Origin: Acidobacteriota bacterium
GTDB taxonomy: Bacteria; Acidobacteriota; Thermoanaerobaculia; Multivoradales; JAHEKO01
Reading direction: 5' to 3'
Length of the DNA: 20,092 bases
Assembly (NCBI GenBank): GCA_027296385.1
Contig: JAPUJD010000031.1
Span: 1-20,092 of the forward strand
Positions within the stretch are counted from its first letter, which is position 1. Each line of letters opens with the position of its first letter. Below are positions 13,978 through 20,092 of the stretch, in pieces. The position numbers and the translations under genes were made by a program. A model generated the notes under the pieces. That model saw nothing but the letters and a program-made list of their open reading frames with translations, ran no database searches and had not been told where the DNA came from.

Positions 13978-16512
13978 CTAGATTCCGCCGCCGGCAAGGG
14001 CAGCCAGCTGGTGAGCCAGGTACTGCCGATGCGCTTCGAGGACTGCCGCGTGTCGACGGTAGAGGTCACGCGCGACGTCCTGCTCGGGATCGGGGAGGGT
14101 GTCGACGTAGGCCGCCGGGGGCTCAGTCGGCCGCAGCGCCAGCAGCCGGGTGAAGATCTCGAGCCAGGGTCCGTTGCGGTCGAGCAGCGTGCCGCTCTCG
14201 TACTCGACCGCTGGCAGGTCGTCGACGTGGGGCGGGACGCGCGAGAGCCAGGGTTTGAGGTCTTCACCGGTGGCGAGCAGGAGCGGTAGCAGGTCGGCCG
14301 GGCGCGAGATGCCGAGATCGACGAGCTCGGCGGCGACCTCGGGTCGGGAGAAAGCGCGCGCTAGCACCTCCGGATTCCAGCCGTCTGCCCCGGCGGCCTT
14401 GCCGGTGACGATGGTGAAGGCATTGAGCGTGCTCGGTTCGTACCAGACCGCGACGTTGGGGAAGACGTCGCGAAAGGCGCGCAGGATCATCGCGTAGTTG
14501 CGCGGCGTCAGGTAGTACATAGGCAGCCACATCGAGGCTACACCGTCTTCCGTGAGCCGTGCGCGAATCAGTTGGAAGTATTCGTAGGAGTAGAGCGAGC
14601 CGTTGCCGGCGTAGGCGGGGTGGATCGAATCTGAGAGTACTGCATCGAAACGCTCGGGGGTGGCGAGCAGGAAGTTGCGACCGTCGTTGAGCTCGACCCG
14701 AACCCGAGGCAGGTCGAGAACTCCGTGGTTGAGGGCGAGAAAGTAGGTGTCGGAGGCCTTGAGAACCTCAGGACTGATCTCGACGATGAGGATGTCTTCG
14801 GTCGGGTGGCGCGAGACCGCCCAGGCTGTACCGCCGGTACCGAAACCTATGTGCACCACCGAGCGGGCCCCGCCGCCGAGCAGCATCGGCAGATGCCCCT
14901 GCATTTTCTGGACGGCGTAGAGCTCGGGACTGGTGCCCGCGACGGCGACACCGTTGAGCTCGAGAGCGAAGTATGGCTGATCATCCTTTTCTCGCCGACG
15001 GATGGTCACCGAGGCCTGGGCGTCCTCGTGAAAGTAGACGATGGCGCCCGGATCGTCATCACGAAAGGGCCCGGCTGAGAGGATCACGCGGTCCGGTGGG
15101 AGCACGGTGACGACGGCGAGCAGCAGGGCTGGCGCCGCCCATGCCACGCGCCGCCAGGGGCCGTCGGCGCGGTGCACGAGATAGGCACCGATGAGGGCGT
15201 TGGCCGCGCCGGTGACGAGCAACGCGTTCTGGGTTCCGACCGCGGGGATCAACAGGAAACCAGCGGCCAGCGAGCCCACGACGGCGCCGAGAGTATTGGC
15301 GCCGTAGACGCGACCCACGTCGCTGCCGAGACACCCGAGCTCGCGATTGAAGGCTCGCACGGCGATCGGGAAGCTCAGGCCCATGAGCAGAGTCGGCGGC
15401 CCCATCAACGGCAAGATCGTCAGCAGTTGGATGGCGCTGAGGCCACTGAAGCTCATCGGTCCGATCCACGAGCCGACGGCGAGAAACATGTTGTCGAGCT
15501 GGTTGAAGAGCAGGATCTGGAGGGGGATCCACAATCCGATGCCGAGTTCGATGAGTCCCAGGGCGCTCAATGGCGACACCAGCCGGTCGGCCCACGGGGT
15601 GGCGATCAGGCTGCCGAGACCGATGCCGAGGAGCACCACGACCAGCATCAGGCTATAGGCGTAGACGCTCGATCCCACATGGAAGACGAGGATCCTGGTC
15701 CACAGCACCTCGAAGGCAAGGCTGGTGGCTCCCATGGCGAAGAAGAGGACCATCAGCCCGCGCCGGTTCGTTCGGCTCCCGGCCGACGGCGCGGTGGCCG
15801 CGACTCTCGGGGCGGGAAGCGGCCGCGATAGCCTCCAGCTGAGCACGGCGGCGATCAGGTTTGCCCCGGCGGCCAGCTGCAGGGTGCCGTAGAGACCGAC
15901 GGCGCGGATGCTGACGAAGCCGGCGAAGGCCGTTCCGAGCACGGCACCGGTGGTGTTGATGCCGTAGAAGAGCGCGCTCGATCGACCCACCCCCTGCGTC
16001 CGGCGCGTGACGGCGCGCAGCACGAGCGGCAGGGTGCCGCCCATCAGAAGGGTCGGCGGCAGCAGGGTGAGGGCGGCGAGCGCCGCCCGGCCGAGGGCGA
16101 AGAGCAACGGCTGGTTGCCCCAGGCGCGGTAGAGCTCGACGTAGCCGGTGTCGATCGCCGAGATCAGCCACGGCGAGACGAGGGCGATGAGACCGATCGC
16201 CACCTCGAGCGCCGCGTAAAGCAGGAGAGGGCTGCGCAGGCGGTCGCTCCACCGCCCGAAGAGGAAGGCACCGAGCCCCAGCCCGCCCATGAAGACGGAA
16301 AGCAGGGTGGCCGCGGCCAGGGTCGTGTTGCCGAAAGTGAGGCTCAGGTAGCGTAGCCAGACCACCTGGTCCATCAGAGAAGCGGCGCCCGAGAGCAGGA
16401 AACAGGCGGCCAGGATCGCCGTCTCGGTACCGGCGCCAAGCTCGCGCAAGAGGACGCCTTGACGACGGTTGCCCGGGTGGACTTTCGGCTCCGGCGGCGT
16501 CATCGCGGCCAT
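13978..16512 (-). CDS. Fused MFS-like / spermidine synthase-like membrane protein
   Basis: An 844-residue fusion. Residues about 28-475 hold some 12 or more hydrophobic segments in two similar halves: the motif FLLSGAASLMDQVVWLRYL (38-56) is echoed by GATSLAFEVLWTRIL (261-275), and LPPTLLMGGTLPL (151-163) by GPPTLLMGLSFPI (371-383). Residues about 490-740 are a Rossmann methyltransferase-type spermidine synthase domain: HIGFGTGG (554-561), VEIS (577-580), NDGRNF (609-614) and LSDSIHP (626-632). The catalytic Asp (D628) is kept, but the second Asp of the usual D-x-x-D-P is His631, so the substrate may not be putrescine. About 100 more residues follow. Such fusions are common in Acidobacteriota and their substrate is unknown. 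ATG 16503 (codon 4) is an alternative start that fits the TAGAAT box better. It is preceded by a 16-bp palindrome. Confidence 0.87.
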   Translation of the reverse strand: MAAMTPPEPKVHPGNRRQGVLLRELGAGTETAILAACFLLSGAASLMDQVVWLRYLSLTFGNTTLAAATLLSVFMGGLGLGAFLFGRWSDRLRSPLLLYAALEVAIGLIALVSPWLISAIDTGYVELYRAWGNQPLLFALGRAALAALTLLPPTLLMGGTLPLVLRAVTRRTQGVGRSSALFYGINTTGAVLGTAFAGFVSIRAVGLYGTLQLAAGANLIAAVLSWRLSRPLPAPRVAATAPSAGSRTNRRGLMVLFFAMGATSLAFEVLWTRILVFHVGSSVYAYSLMLVVVLLGIGLGSLIATPWADRLVSPLSALGLIELGIGLWIPLQILLFNQLDNMFLAVGSWIGPMSFSGLSAIQLLTILPLMGPPTLLMGLSFPIAVRAFNRELGCLGSDVGRVYGANTLGAVVGSLAAGFLLIPAVGTQNALLVTGAANALIGAYLVHRADGPWRRVAWAAPALLLAVVTVLPPDRVILSAGPFRDDDPGAIVYFHEDAQASVTIRRREKDDQPYFALELNGVAVAGTSPELYAVQKMQGHLPMLLGGGARSVVHIGFGTGGTAWAVSRHPTEDILIVEISPEVLKASDTYFLALNHGVLDLPRVRVELNDGRNFLLATPERFDAVLSDSIHPAYAGNGSLYSYEYFQLIRARLTEDGVASMWLPMYYLTPRNYAMILRAFRDVFPNVAVWYEPSTLNAFTIVTGKAAGADGWNPEVLARAFSRPEVAAELVDLGISRPADLLPLLLATGEDLKPWLSRVPPHVDDLPAVEYESGTLLDRNGPWLEIFTRLLALRPTEPPAAYVDTLPDPEQDVARDLYRRHAAVLEAHRQYLAHQLAALAGGGI

Positions 16513-16533
16513 TCTAATGTCTCGTGCGAGACA
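16511..16533 (-). promoter_or_regulatory. -10-like TAGAAT with adjacent 16-bp palindrome (candidate operator)
   Basis: TGTCTCGTGCGAGACA (16518-16533) is a perfect 7-bp inverted repeat around a 2-base centre. One base separates it from TAGAAT (16511-16516, minus strand), a -10-like box. TAGAAT overlaps ATG 16512 but lies seven bases before ATG 16503. A palindrome in the -35/-10 spacer is a classic repressor position. It lacks a T-run and a hairpin loop long enough to be a good terminator for the upstream operon. Confidence 0.45.
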
Positions 16534-16594
16534 GATAGCTGCGTAGGGAGTCGGATCCGCGAAGCTGCGACGTCCGTTTCCGGGACTCGGTGCT

Positions 16595-17590
16595 TCAGTC
16601 GAGCTCTACGGCGGAGTGCGCCGAGCGCTCCCACATCCCGGTCGTGACGTAACGCTCCCCCGAGTCGCTGAGGATTGTGACGATGGTCTCGAACCTGCCT
16701 TCCGAGGCGACCTCGAGTGCCACATGGACGTAGGCACCGCCGGACGGGCCGACGAACAGGCCTTGCCGGGCCAGATCCCGGCACCGGCCCACAGCCTCAT
16801 CCAGAGTGACTTCGATTCGACGGTCGATCAGCGAGCTGTCGAGGATCGGCGGCACGAAGTCACCGGGCTGGCCGAGGGGCTTGAGCCCTTCGATGCCCGG
16901 GAAGATCTCCGGCACCGCGATCGCGATGTGAATGCCGGATCGAGCGCGCCGCAGGCGCCGGCCGACGCCGGTCAGAGTGCCACCGGTTCCCACCCCAGCC
17001 ACAAACGCATCCGGCACCCTGCCCGTCGCCGCGCGGACCTGTTGCAGGATCTCGGCTCCCGTCCCTTCATAGTGGGCTCGCCAATTCTCCTCGTTGCTGT
17101 ACTGATTGCAGTACCAGTAGCGATCCGGGTGATCCTGTGCCAGGCACCGGGCGGTGTCGACCGCATGGTCGTAGCCCTCGACGGGATCGGTGAGGATCAG
17201 CTCGGCCCCGTGGGCAGCGATCCTCTCCAGTCGCTCGCGGCTCGCGTTGCCCGGCACCACGAGGGTCACGGGGATGCCCAGCGCAGCCCCGAATTGTGCG
17301 TAGGCGATGCCGGCGTTGCCGGAGGACGAATCGAGAAGCCGGCGCCCGCCCGCCAGACGATTTTCGGCCAGCGCCCGGGTGACCATGCGGCTCACCGGAC
17401 GATCCTTTATCGAGCCACCGGGGTTCAACCCCTCGAGCTTGGCGAAAAGCCGCACCCGCTGCAGCCCCCATTGCGTCAGGTCGATCTCGACAAGGGGCGT
17501 TCCGCCCACCAGCTCGACGAATCGTTCGGCCGCCCCACGGGGAGGCGACTCCGAGATCGGTGATCCCGCGGGGCCCACGTCAACCGCCAT
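16595..17590 (-). CDS. cysM: Cysteine synthase, CysM type
   Basis: A 331-residue PLP-dependent fold-type II enzyme that joins an activated serine with sulfur to make L-cysteine. The PLP lysine is K62 in LNPGGSIKDRP; the substrate loop is DSSSGNAG (87-94) instead of the usual TSGNTG; the phosphate-binding loop is GVGTGGT (199-205); SDSGERY (308-314) lies near the PLP ring nitrogen. EGLKPLG (234-240) has Lys at about the place where M. tuberculosis CysM has Arg220, the O-phosphoserine selector, so a phosphorylated serine donor is possible but unproven. The gene overlaps the E1 gene by 11 bases and is last in the four-gene operon. The neighbouring ubiquitin-like carrier is the likely sulfur donor. 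Confidence 0.9.
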   Translation of the reverse strand: MAVDVGPAGSPISESPPRGAAERFVELVGGTPLVEIDLTQWGLQRVRLFAKLEGLNPGGSIKDRPVSRMVTRALAENRLAGGRRLLDSSSGNAGIAYAQFGAALGIPVTLVVPGNASRERLERIAAHGAELILTDPVEGYDHAVDTARCLAQDHPDRYWYCNQYSNEENWRAHYEGTGAEILQQVRAATGRVPDAFVAGVGTGGTLTGVGRRLRRARSGIHIAIAVPEIFPGIEGLKPLGQPGDFVPPILDSSLIDRRIEVTLDEAVGRCRDLARQGLFVGPSGGAYVHVALEVASEGRFETIVTILSDSGERYVTTGMWERSAHSAVELD

Positions 17591-18752
17591 GCACCGCGCA
17601 GAACAACTCGTAGTCCGGATACTCCTCGATCACTGCGCCCTCGCAGCACCAGGCGCAATCGGGTCTCGGCTCCACCGCCAGCTCGGTGAAGCTCTGGCTC
17701 AGGGCGTCGTAGAGCAGCAGGCGGCCCACCAGCGGGTCGCCGACGCCGAGCAGGATCTTGATCGCTTCGACTGCCTCGAGGGTCCCGATCACGCCAGGCA
17801 GGATCCCCAGGACACCCGCCTCGGCGCACGAGGGCGCAAGCTCCGGCGGCGGTGGTTCGGGGAAGAGGCACCGATAACAGGGTCCCCGGCGCTTTTCATA
17901 CCCGGGCCAGAAGACGCTCACCTGCCCCTCGAAGCGGAAGATCGACCCGTGCACGTTGGGGATCCCTAGTTTCACGCAGGCATCGTTGACCAGATAGCGA
18001 GTGGGAAAGTTGTCCGATCCGTCCACCACCACGTCGTAACCGGAGAAGATCTCCTCGACATTGGCGCTGGTGAGCCTCAGGGCGTAGCTGCGTAGCTCGA
18101 TCGCCGGGTTGAGGGCCGAGAGGGTCGAGACCGCCGATTCCACTTTCGGGGTACCGATCCGTCGGTCGGTGTGGAGAATCTGTCGTTGCAGATTGCTGCG
18201 GTCGACCACGTCGTCGTCGACGATGCCGAGCGTACCCACGCCCGCGGCCGCGAGATAGAAGCCGGCCGGTGAGCCGAGGCCGCCCGCGCCGACCAGGAGG
18301 ACCTTGCTCTCCAAGAGCGTGAGCTGTCCGGCTTCACCAACTTCCGGGATCGAGACGTGGCGGCTGTAGCGCTCGCGCTCGATGTCCGAGAGCACTCTCG
18401 GCACCTCGATCGGCAGGCCCTGACTGCCCCAGGCGCCGAATCCTCCGGCGACGGAGCACACGTTGGAATACCCCAGCCCCTGGAGGTCATGACAGGCAAA
18501 GAGAGAGCGAGCCCCGCCAGCGCACATCACCAGCAGCGGCTTGTCCAGCTCGGGCACCAGGTCCTCGATTCGCAGCTCGAGAAAGCCGCGTACGATGCGT
18601 TGCGCCCCGGTCGGGCTCCCAGCGGCGACCTCGTCGGGCTCGCGCACGTCGATGAGCACCGCACCCCGCTGCTGCTGGGCGAAGGCCTCCTCGGCCGTGA
18701 CTTCGGGGACGGCTCGCTTGAGCTCCTGCAACCTTCGACCGCTGGCTGTCAT
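17580..18752 (-). CDS. Rhodanese-E1 fusion (MoeZ/ThiF type) activating a ubiquitin-like carrier
   Basis: A 390-residue protein. Residues about 15-117 are a rhodanese domain with IDVREPDE (34-41) and active-site loop CAGGARS with C77, which can carry a persulfide. Residues about 122-355 are a ThiF/MoeB E1-like domain: GAGGLGSP (155-162) binds ATP, SNLQRQ (186-191), DGSDN (244-248), and the catalytic cysteine C309 in SCAEAGVLG. C292, C295, C366 and C369 form the two zinc CxxC pairs. It should adenylate the carrier's C-terminus and transfer sulfur to give a thiocarboxylate. In M. tuberculosis MoeZ the rhodanese follows the E1 domain; here the order is reversed. The protein itself ends in Gly-Gly. 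Its ATG overlaps the carrier's stop by four bases and its ribosome-binding site lies in the carrier's last codons. Confidence 0.9.
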   Translation of the reverse strand: MTASGRRLQELKRAVPEVTAEEAFAQQQRGAVLIDVREPDEVAAGSPTGAQRIVRGFLELRIEDLVPELDKPLLVMCAGGARSLFACHDLQGLGYSNVCSVAGGFGAWGSQGLPIEVPRVLSDIERERYSRHVSIPEVGEAGQLTLLESKVLLVGAGGLGSPAGFYLAAAGVGTLGIVDDDVVDRSNLQRQILHTDRRIGTPKVESAVSTLSALNPAIELRSYALRLTSANVEEIFSGYDVVVDGSDNFPTRYLVNDACVKLGIPNVHGSIFRFEGQVSVFWPGYEKRRGPCYRCLFPEPPPPELAPSCAEAGVLGILPGVIGTLEAVEAIKILLGVGDPLVGRLLLYDALSQSFTELAVEPRPDCAWCCEGAVIEEYPDYELFCAVHGG

Positions 18753-18764
18753 GATCCTCCTCCG
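18749..18764 (-). promoter_or_regulatory. Ribosome-binding site embedded in the carrier's terminal Gly codons
   Basis: The last carrier codons before the stop read GGA GGA GGA TCA on the minus strand, followed by the ATGA overlap. The purine run GGAGGAGGA therefore encodes Gly-Gly-Gly and at the same time forms the ribosome-binding site of the E1 gene. Confidence 0.7.
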
Positions 18765-19033
18765 GCGACGGCCGGCACGATGTAGATGACTGCGTCCTCG
18801 GTGACGGGTGATTCGAGGCCGGCAAGCGACCTGATGTTCTTGTTATCCACGAAGATGTTGACGAAGTCGCGCACCCCGTCTTTGTCGGTCAAGATCTGTT
18901 GCTTCAATCCCGAGTGGATCTCGCTCAGCGAGCGAAGAACCTCGCCTACCGTGTCGCCTTCGACGGCGACTTCGGCGGCTCCTCCGGTGAAGGAGCGCAG
19001 TGGCGCCGGGATTCGTACCGTGGCTTGGCTCAT
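18749..19033 (-). CDS. cysO: Ubiquitin-like sulfur carrier (CysO/MoaD/ThiS family) with GGGS tail
   Basis: A 94-residue beta-grasp protein. TVRIPAPLRSFTGGAAEVAV (5-24), FVNIFVDNKNIRSLAG (57-72) and IYIVPAVAGG (83-92) match the CysO branch; from memory M. tuberculosis CysO also ends in PAVAGG at about 93 residues. These carriers are adenylated at Gly-Gly and turned into a thiocarboxylate. Here the chain continues with Gly-Ser after PAVAGG, giving GGGS, so it probably needs trimming before activation; the JAMM protease encoded just upstream is the obvious candidate. The ATG overlaps the JAMM stop (ATGA) and AGGAGG lies upstream in the JAMM coding end. The stop TGA overlaps the E1 start. Confidence 0.9.
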   Translation of the reverse strand: MSQATVRIPAPLRSFTGGAAEVAVEGDTVGEVLRSLSEIHSGLKQQILTDKDGVRDFVNIFVDNKNIRSLAGLESPVTEDAVIYIVPAVAGGGS

Positions 19034-19491
19034 GGTTCAGTGTCCTCCTGTTCGACGGCTTCTTCGACGAAGCGATCGCCGACCAGACGCCAGGATCGCA
19101 GTGCCGCGGCGCCATCGGCGGTGGTCGAAATGATCAAGTATGAGTAGCCTTCCCAGGCACTCTCGAGGTCGGTCCCCGAGGGACGGGCGGGATGGTCCGG
19201 ATGCGAGTGCCAGATACCCACGATCTCCAGTCCCTCGGCTCGCGCCGCCCGATCGGTGGCGAGAAAGTCTTGCGGGTCGAGGAGATAGCGATCCTCTGGC
19301 CGCTCCAGGTTGAGATTGCGTGCCGGAACGACGCGGACCGTATCGATCTTCGTGTCCCCTGCCCGACCTACCAGGAGGCCGCAGGCCTCCAGGGGATAGC
19401 TCGCTTGGGCGAAGCGCGACAGCTCGTGTTGCAGGACAGCCGGCAGCCACAGCTGCGTGGAGGCTGTCTCTACTGCGCGGAGAGGGCTCAT
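19030..19491 (-). CDS. mec: JAMM/MPN+ metalloprotease, Mec+ type
   Basis: A 153-residue zinc isopeptidase of the JAMM family. Conserved residues are all visible: E35 in YPLEACGLLVG, H95 and H97 in WHSHPDHPARPSGTD, S105 and D108. In M. tuberculosis the Mec+ homologue releases cysteine from CysO-cysteine; in the Pseudomonas quinolobactin pathway the QbsD homologue trims residues from a carrier's C-terminus. Either or both could apply here, since the adjacent carrier has extra residues after Gly-Gly. ATG 19491 was chosen: GGAG lies ten bases upstream, and the open frame further upstream (to 19563) is encoded by a terminator-like hairpin. It is first in the operon and its TGA overlaps the carrier's ATG. 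Confidence 0.9.
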   Translation of the reverse strand: MSPLRAVETASTQLWLPAVLQHELSRFAQASYPLEACGLLVGRAGDTKIDTVRVVPARNLNLERPEDRYLLDPQDFLATDRAARAEGLEIVGIWHSHPDHPARPSGTDLESAWEGYSYLIISTTADGAAALRSWRLVGDRFVEEAVEQEDTEP

Positions 19492-19513
19492 CGGGGGTCG
19501 ACTCCATGGTTTT

Positions 19514-19548
19514 GCACAACAAGAAACCGCCGGGGCTAGCCCGGCGGT
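19514..19548 (-). terminator. Terminator-like hairpin in the leader of the mec operon
   Basis: A perfect 9-bp stem ACCGCCGGG / CCCGGCGGT with loop GCTAG (19526-19548) is followed on the minus strand by TTCTTGTTGT, a U-rich tail. It lies 34 bases upstream of ATG 19491. It could end a transcript coming from the right, or attenuate the mec operon if that operon's promoter lies further right, for example near TACTAT (minus strand, about 19702-19708). Confidence 0.6.
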
Positions 19549-19824
19549 CAAGAGGTCCTTCAATGATTCAGCTATTTGCGATCAGAACTCCCGCCGGCGC
19601 CAGCGATCTCTGCGGTAACGACAGCAGCAAGTGCGTCGGCTCGCTCGCGTGGGTGTCCCGCCGGAAGGTCGAATGTGGGTCAAGATTCGCACGACGCCGA
19701 TATAGTACCATGGCAGTCCTCTTTTCTCCACCGGCTCCTACGCAGGCCAGACCCGCATGACCTATCGCGCCACTGACCCAGCCGCGCCGATGCGCCTGGA
19801 GAACCTCCTTGACCCGAGGGGAAT
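19549..19824. other. Divergent intergenic region between the mec operon and the final gene
   Basis: About 275 bases with no well-supported full-length gene and no recognisable tRNA or riboswitch. A near-consensus -10, TATAGT (19702-19707, plus strand), could serve the gene at 19825; on the other strand the same place reads TACTAT and could start a roughly 150-base leader toward the terminator-like hairpin. A tiny ORF (19757-19828) overlaps the start of the next gene. Confidence 0.35.
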
Positions 19825-19828
19825 GTGA
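19757..19828 (+). CDS. Possible 23-codon upstream ORF
   Basis: ATG 19757 opens MTYRATDPAAPMRLENLLDP and ends RGM; its TGA overlaps the GTG start of the next gene as GTGA. A preceding 16-codon frame (ATG 19711) ends in ATGA overlapping this ATG. The chain of overlaps would suit translational coupling, as the GTG has only a short-spaced GAGGGG. No ribosome-binding site is clear for the tiny ORF, so it may be chance. Confidence 0.25.
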   Translation: MTYRATDPAAPMRLENLLDPRGM

Positions 19829-20092
19829 GCTCGCGCTCGGAGTTTCGCTACTCGGTCTACGCCTACAGCTCCTTCCACCTCATGGGGGACGCAGAGAAGT
19901 ACCTTCTCGGCGAATTCCCTGACTGCGCCAGCGCGGTCGAGGCGTGCGAGAAGACTATCGACGATTTCTTGCTGTCTGTTCGCGACGGCTCTGGGGTCTT
20001 TCAGCAAGCCCCTAGCTCTCCCGAGGCACTGCTGGACGAGTACGAGAACTCCGGCCCCGACCCCTACATCGAATCGAACGATCCTAGGTGTC
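19825..20092 (+). CDS. Conserved uncharacterised protein, N-terminal part (runs off right edge)
   Basis: 89 codons are visible. The sequence RYSVYAYSSFHLMGDAEKYL followed by LGEFPDCASAVEACEKTIDDFL resembles a small family widespread in bacteria that, from memory, starts YSVYVDDNFHYMDExERYKxGEFxxCEEAxAxCKxIVDxFL and continues with GEDPFI and an A-W-D-Y-A motif. Here GPDPYIESND (77-86) matches the middle; the C-terminal motif lies beyond the window. No function is known to me for the family. GTG 19825 is the only start in the frame after the TGA at 19810-19812; GAGGGG lies only three bases before it, a short spacing. Confidence 0.75.
   Translation, partial: MSSRSEFRYSVYAYSSFHLMGDAEKYLLGEFPDCASAVEACEKTIDDFLLSVRDGSGVFQQAPSSPEALLDEYENSGPDPYIESNDPRC

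Noticed and set aside
13034..13981. 315-codon plus-strand ORF overlapping the synthase-like gene
   Set aside because: A frame-shifted shadow with Arg/Pro/Ala-rich composition and no domain; the frame from 12966 fits the family pattern.
19492..19563. 24-residue N-terminal extension of the JAMM protease
   Set aside because: It would be encoded by the terminator-like hairpin and lies outside the family core.
19549..19700. Riboswitch (TPP, SAM, Moco) or tRNA upstream of the mec operon
   Set aside because: I looked for core motifs of these classes and for a tRNA T-loop and found no convincing match; only the terminal hairpin is supported.
19762..20007. 81-codon minus-strand ORF near the right end
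   Set aside because: Antisense to the plus-strand gene at 19825, whose translation resembles a conserved family.

Overview
The window is GC-rich, gene-dense chromosomal DNA. Third codon positions are strongly G/C, which is why long shadow ORFs run antisense to the real genes. The mix of genes points to Acidobacteriota or a relative (for example Thermoanaerobaculia): a large TPR/FG-GAP/ASPIC-UnbV lipoprotein, a fused MFS-spermidine synthase, an actin of the MamK-like branch, and a CysO-type sulfur-carrier cluster. This assignment is inference from gene content; no rRNA or tRNA gene is present to confirm it. I see no CRISPR array, transposase, integrase or phage gene.

Layout, left to right. 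1-54 (-): first 18 codons of a cupin-like gene, with its promoter. 111-374: a coding-looking fragment just downstream of polA. 375-3032 (-): polA, whose proofreading residues are lost. 3105-3401 (+): small GlsB/YeaQ-type membrane protein, divergent from polA. 3462-6851 (+): 1129-residue TPR/beta-propeller lipoprotein. 6957-7493 (+): unidentified protein, perhaps macro-like. 7494-7807: intergenic with two small hairpins. 7808-8455 (-): exported DUF4097-like envelope protein behind a possible ECF-sigma promoter. 8573-10588 (-): ligA. 10617-10768: nested inverted-repeat element. 10772-12841 (-): two-gene operon of an N-acetylmuramoyl-L-alanine amidase followed by a MamK-like actin. 12966-13919 (+): degenerate squalene/phytoene synthase-like protein. 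13978-16512 (-): fused MFS/spermidine synthase-like protein behind a 16-bp palindrome. 16595-19491 (-): four overlapping genes, JAMM protease, ubiquitin-like sulfur carrier, rhodanese-E1, cysteine synthase. 19492-19824: leader/intergenic region with a terminator-like hairpin. 19825-end (+): start of a conserved uncharacterised gene.

How the genes work together. The clearest system is the four-gene cluster. It has the parts of the M. tuberculosis Mec+/CysO/MoeZ/CysM route, in which a thiocarboxylated ubiquitin-like protein donates sulfur to make cysteine and the JAMM protease releases the product. All four genes are translationally coupled. Three details are unusual: the carrier ends GGGS instead of GG, the rhodanese is fused to the N-terminus of the E1, and the ribosome-binding site of the E1 gene is written in the carrier's terminal glycine codons. 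A second association is the coupled amidase and MamK-like actin genes, which suggests a link between an actin filament and peptidoglycan cleavage. polA and ligA are standard replication and repair genes.
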